A DNA stretch of 16,988 nucleotides from Victivallales bacterium (lineage in GTDB: Bacteria > Verrucomicrobiota > Lentisphaeria > Oligosphaerales > Oligosphaeraceae), in NCBI GenBank assembly GCA_017964325.1, contig JAGCSE010000081.1, positions 1 through 16,988 of the forward strand, read 5' to 3'. How positions within the stretch are numbered: position 1 is the first letter of the stretch; every line of letters begins with the position of its first letter. Made by a program: the position numbers and the translations under genes. A model generated the notes under the pieces. That model was not told where the DNA came from. It saw nothing but the letters and a program-made list of their open reading frames with translations, and made no database searches. Of this stretch, positions 15,152-16,988 are shown one piece after another.

Positions 15152-16087
15152 ATGAAAAGACTTTATACAAACGCACGTATCATATCGCCTGGAGTTGATT
15201 TGTCCAATGCGTCGGTATTGGAGGAGGAAGGCGTTGTTGTGCAGATATATCCGCCCAGCATGGCTCTGCCGTCGTTCGATGAGGCGATAGACTGCGACGG
15301 CCATTTGCTGGTGCCTGGCTTTTTCGACATCCACGCTCGTGCGGCGAAGCCGAAGGATGTCGCAAAGATGGCGCGACAGGCGAAGAAGGCGGGTGTCATG
15401 AATCTGCTCGTTGCGGTGGAGGAAGGTGACTACGACATCATTGCCCAATATTGCCGTGAGACGGCTGCAGTCATGGAGAAGGACGCGGCTTGCGGGGCGC
15501 GTGTATTTGGTGTGCATCTTGCTGGACCATACGGAAATACAGATTTTCTGGAGGTGAAATCGCTTTATCAGCTCTGTACCATTCGCAAGATTACGTTTGA
15601 TGTGGAGCTTGCGGGTGCGATGGATTTCTCGCAGAAGTTGCGGAAAGAAGGCATTGTCCCGTGTTGCGGCGGTGTTTGTACTGACTATGATGTTCTGGTC
15701 GAAGCACTTCAAAACGGCGTGCGCGACATCGGCGGCTTTGAGGAGGCTGGTTTGTCTGGCGTATTGGCGGGGTTGGGCGAAGATGGATTCAGCTTGGAAT
15801 TTGCGGGAGACAAGGCGGCGGAAAAGTCGGCGTTGATTCGCTTCATGTTCAAGGTGAAGGGGCTGGATAGGCTGATGATGACTGTAAGTTCATCGGATAT
15901 TCCTTTCAATGAAGGACTTAAGACGTTGGTTGCTGTGAGCGGTCTGGAGTTGAAGGAGTTGATTCGGACGACATCATTGAACCAGGCCGTGTCATTAGGC
16001 ATCCACGACATCGGACGGATTGAATCTGGATACAAGGCGGAGTTCGTGCTGTTGGATGATGATTTGAATGTGCTCAAGACGTTTTAG
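15152..16087 (+). CDS. NagA-like amidohydrolase fold protein lacking metal ligands (probable pseudoenzyme)
   Basis: 311 residues from ATG 15152 (GGGAAG 5 bases upstream; the TTG at 15140 is less likely). The architecture follows N-acetylglucosamine-6-phosphate deacetylase: a short N-terminal beta part, LVPGFFDIH entering the barrel, GVHLAGPYGN mid-barrel, and a C-terminal TTSLNQAVSLGIHDIGRIESGYKAEFVLLD. Every recognisable metal or catalytic position appears changed. HxH is HAR (61-63), the Glu of HLEGP is Ala (HLAGP, 122-126), the GHS region is CGGVC, and THLFNAM is RDIGGFEEA (191-199). It is also about 70 residues shorter than NagA. The frame is intact, so it is probably expressed but not a classical deacetylase; a binding or regulatory role is inference. 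Cotranscribed with araB. Confidence 0.75.
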   Translation: MKRLYTNARIISPGVDLSNASVLEEEGVVVQIYPPSMALPSFDEAIDCDGHLLVPGFFDIHARAAKPKDVAKMARQAKKAGVMNLLVAVEEGDYDIIAQYCRETAAVMEKDAACGARVFGVHLAGPYGNTDFLEVKSLYQLCTIRKITFDVELAGAMDFSQKLRKEGIVPCCGGVCTDYDVLVEALQNGVRDIGGFEEAGLSGVLAGLGEDGFSLEFAGDKAAEKSALIRFMFKVKGLDRLMMTVSSSDIPFNEGLKTLVAVSGLELKELIRTTSLNQAVSLGIHDIGRIESGYKAEFVLLDDDLNVLKTF

Positions 16088-16088
16088 A

Positions 16089-16109
16089 GCTCAAAGCTTA
16101 AAGCAAATA
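16089..16109 (+). repeat. Heptamer array, second copy of the GCTnAAA element
   Basis: GCTCAAA, GCTTAAA and GCAAATA in exact 7-base register start one base after the TAG stop of the NagA-like gene. The copy at 13320-13340 differs at two positions. A short palindrome GGAAAA-TAGT-TTTTCC (16128-16143) follows before the Nudix gene. Confidence 0.75.
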
Positions 16110-16172
16110 CAAAAGTTGAGAAGCACAGGAAAATAGTTTTTCCAAAAAAGATAATGTTTGTTGGATGTTGAT

Positions 16173-16742
16173 ATGAAACCAGAAATCGTAAAGACGACGG
16201 AATTGGCGGCGGGGCGTTTCCTGCGGCTGGATTTGCATGAATATCGTGATTCCAAAGGCGTTTTGCGGAAATGGGAGGCGGCGCACCGTCAGAAGGCGCA
16301 GGCGGCCGTGTATATTTTGGCGATTCTGAAGCCGAGCAATCGGTTGGTCGTGCTACGGCAGTATCGTGTTCCAATCAACGCTTATTGCATTGAATGCCCA
16401 GCAGGGCTGATCGACGACGGTGAAGAACCTGTTGTTGCTGCGGAACGTGAATTGATGGAGGAAACAGGCTATGTCGGAAAAGTCGAATGGCAGAGCGGTG
16501 CAACGTGCAGTTCGGCGGGTATGACAAGCGAAATGGTGACGATCTTCCGTATGTCGATTGACGAAACGCTGCCGGAAAACAAGTCTCCGAAACAGCATTT
16601 GGATGATGGCGAGGAAATAGACGTCAAATTGGTTCCGTTGTCGGAACTGGATGTGTTTTTAAAGGAACGCATCCAGGCGGGCGACAAGCTTGATTCGCGA
16701 ATCGCCGCCTGGAGTGCAGCTTTTTCAATGAGTAATGAGTAA
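16173..16742 (+). CDS. Nudix hydrolase, ADP-ribose pyrophosphatase type
   Basis: 189 residues from ATG 16173, the first ATG in frame; TTG codons at 16158 and 16161 are alternatives, and the ribosome site is weak (GGA). The Nudix box is complete: Gly78, Glu84, Arg92-Glu93-Leu94, Glu96-Glu97, Gly99, in the spacing G-x5-E-x7-REU-x-EE-x-GU. The preceding ECPAGLID and the later ATCSSAGMTSE are typical of the ADP-ribose pyrophosphatase (NudF-like) group, which hydrolyses ADP-ribose to AMP and ribose 5-phosphate. It is cytoplasmic and probably a dimer. Its last residues, MSNE, and its TAA stop are encoded by units of the heptamer array at 16727-16789, so the natural C-terminus seems to have been replaced or extended by repeat sequence. 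Confidence 0.9.
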   Translation: MKPEIVKTTELAAGRFLRLDLHEYRDSKGVLRKWEAAHRQKAQAAVYILAILKPSNRLVVLRQYRVPINAYCIECPAGLIDDGEEPVVAAERELMEETGYVGKVEWQSGATCSSAGMTSEMVTIFRMSIDETLPENKSPKQHLDDGEEIDVKLVPLSELDVFLKERIQAGDKLDSRIAAWSAAFSMSNE

Positions 16743-16789
16743 TGAGTCATGAGTAATGAAACATTAATCATTAATCATTAATCATTAAT
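16727..16789. repeat. Nine heptamers in one register across a convergent gene junction
   Basis: Units of exactly 7 bases: AATGAGT three times (16727-16747), CATGAGT, AATGAAA, then CATTAAT four times (16762-16789). The left half ends the Nudix gene (stop TAA 16740-16742). The right half ends the cupin gene on the other strand (stop 16787-16785). TAATG and CATTA pair around an AAA loop, and the pairing continues outward with about one mismatch per heptamer, giving an imperfect hairpin between two convergent genes. It may act as a bidirectional transcript end. Confidence 0.9.
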
Positions 16790-16988
16790 AAGTTACTACG
16801 AGGGCTATGATTTCGAGTGTTTCATCGCCGACGCATTCGACGGAATGGGAGTTGCCTTGGCCCGTGAGGACGGTGTCGCCGACGTTGAGTTCCGTGACGG
16901 TTCCCGCATCATTGACTTTTCCTGTGCCTTTGACTACGATATAGACTTCGTCTTCCCCCTCATGGGCATGGAGCCCGATGCCCGCACC
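16785..16988 (-). CDS. Cupin-domain protein, C-terminal 67 residues (cut by window edge)
   Basis: The reverse strand from the window edge is open for 67 codons to TAA at 16787-16785. It contains GLHAHEGEDEVYIVVKGTG, the first cupin motif with metal-ligand His-x-His and Glu, and VGDTVLTGQGNSHSVE, the second motif with its His. It is a small single-domain cupin (cupin_2 type), cytoplasmic as far as can be seen. Ligand and reaction are unknown; such proteins include sugar isomerases and small-molecule binders. The start is outside the window. It converges on the Nudix gene, and its stop codon belongs to a CATTAAT heptamer. Confidence 0.85.
   Translation of the reverse strand, partial: GAGIGLHAHEGEDEVYIVVKGTGKVNDAGTVTELNVGDTVLTGQGNSHSVECVGDETLEIIALVVTY

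Overview
This window looks like a chromosomal segment of a PVC-superphylum bacterium, most likely Lentisphaerota/Victivallales or a relative (inference). The basis is a combination of genes rather than a marker: a Ser/Thr kinase fused to a PEGA-like and SUMF1/FGE-like C-terminus, a Tat-exported Gfo/Idh/MocA oxidoreductase, a bacterial GlnRS, and sugar genes set among housekeeping genes. No rRNA, tRNA, CRISPR array, phage gene or insertion sequence was seen.

Layout. Positions 1-9163 read leftward: trpS (cut by the window edge), an MBL-fold hydrolase, glnS with an unusual C-terminal tRNA-binding domain, an EF-G-like GTPase, fabG, a three-LysM lipoprotein and a Tat-signal Gfo/Idh/MocA protein. 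A 131-bp AT-rich divergent spacer (9164-9294) separates these from the rightward genes: the kinase/PEGA/FGE-like membrane protein, a cytoplasmic Gfo/Idh/MocA dehydrogenase, araB (ribulokinase), a NagA-like protein that has lost its metal ligands, and a Nudix ADP-ribose pyrophosphatase-type hydrolase. A cupin gene converges on the Nudix gene and is cut by the right edge.

Functional reading. The left half is translation (TrpRS, GlnRS, EF-G-like) plus fatty-acid synthesis and envelope functions. The right half (two Gfo/Idh/MocA proteins, ribulokinase, degenerate deacetylase) reads as sugar or glycan catabolism. Clear regulatory signals include intrinsic terminators after the EF-G-like gene (3188-3224) and the lysM gene (6312-6347), a good sigma70-type promoter for the lysM gene (7755-7783), and strong Shine-Dalgarno sequences for glnS, the EF-G-like gene (GTG start), the lysM gene, the second Gfo gene and araB.

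The least ordinary signal is a set of short tandem repeats at gene ends. Heptamer arrays lie at 308-374, 13311-13340, 16089-16109 and 16727-16789, and a 9-bp CTAG-core array lies at 13360-13449. Three stop codons lie inside heptamers: those of the MBL, Nudix and cupin genes. The arrays at 308-374 and 16727-16789 place stop trinucleotides every 7 bases, so stops occur in all three frames. The last codons of the Nudix gene are themselves repeat units. Other points of interest are the GlnRS fusion, the cysteine-free FGE-like domain and the NagA-like pseudoenzyme.
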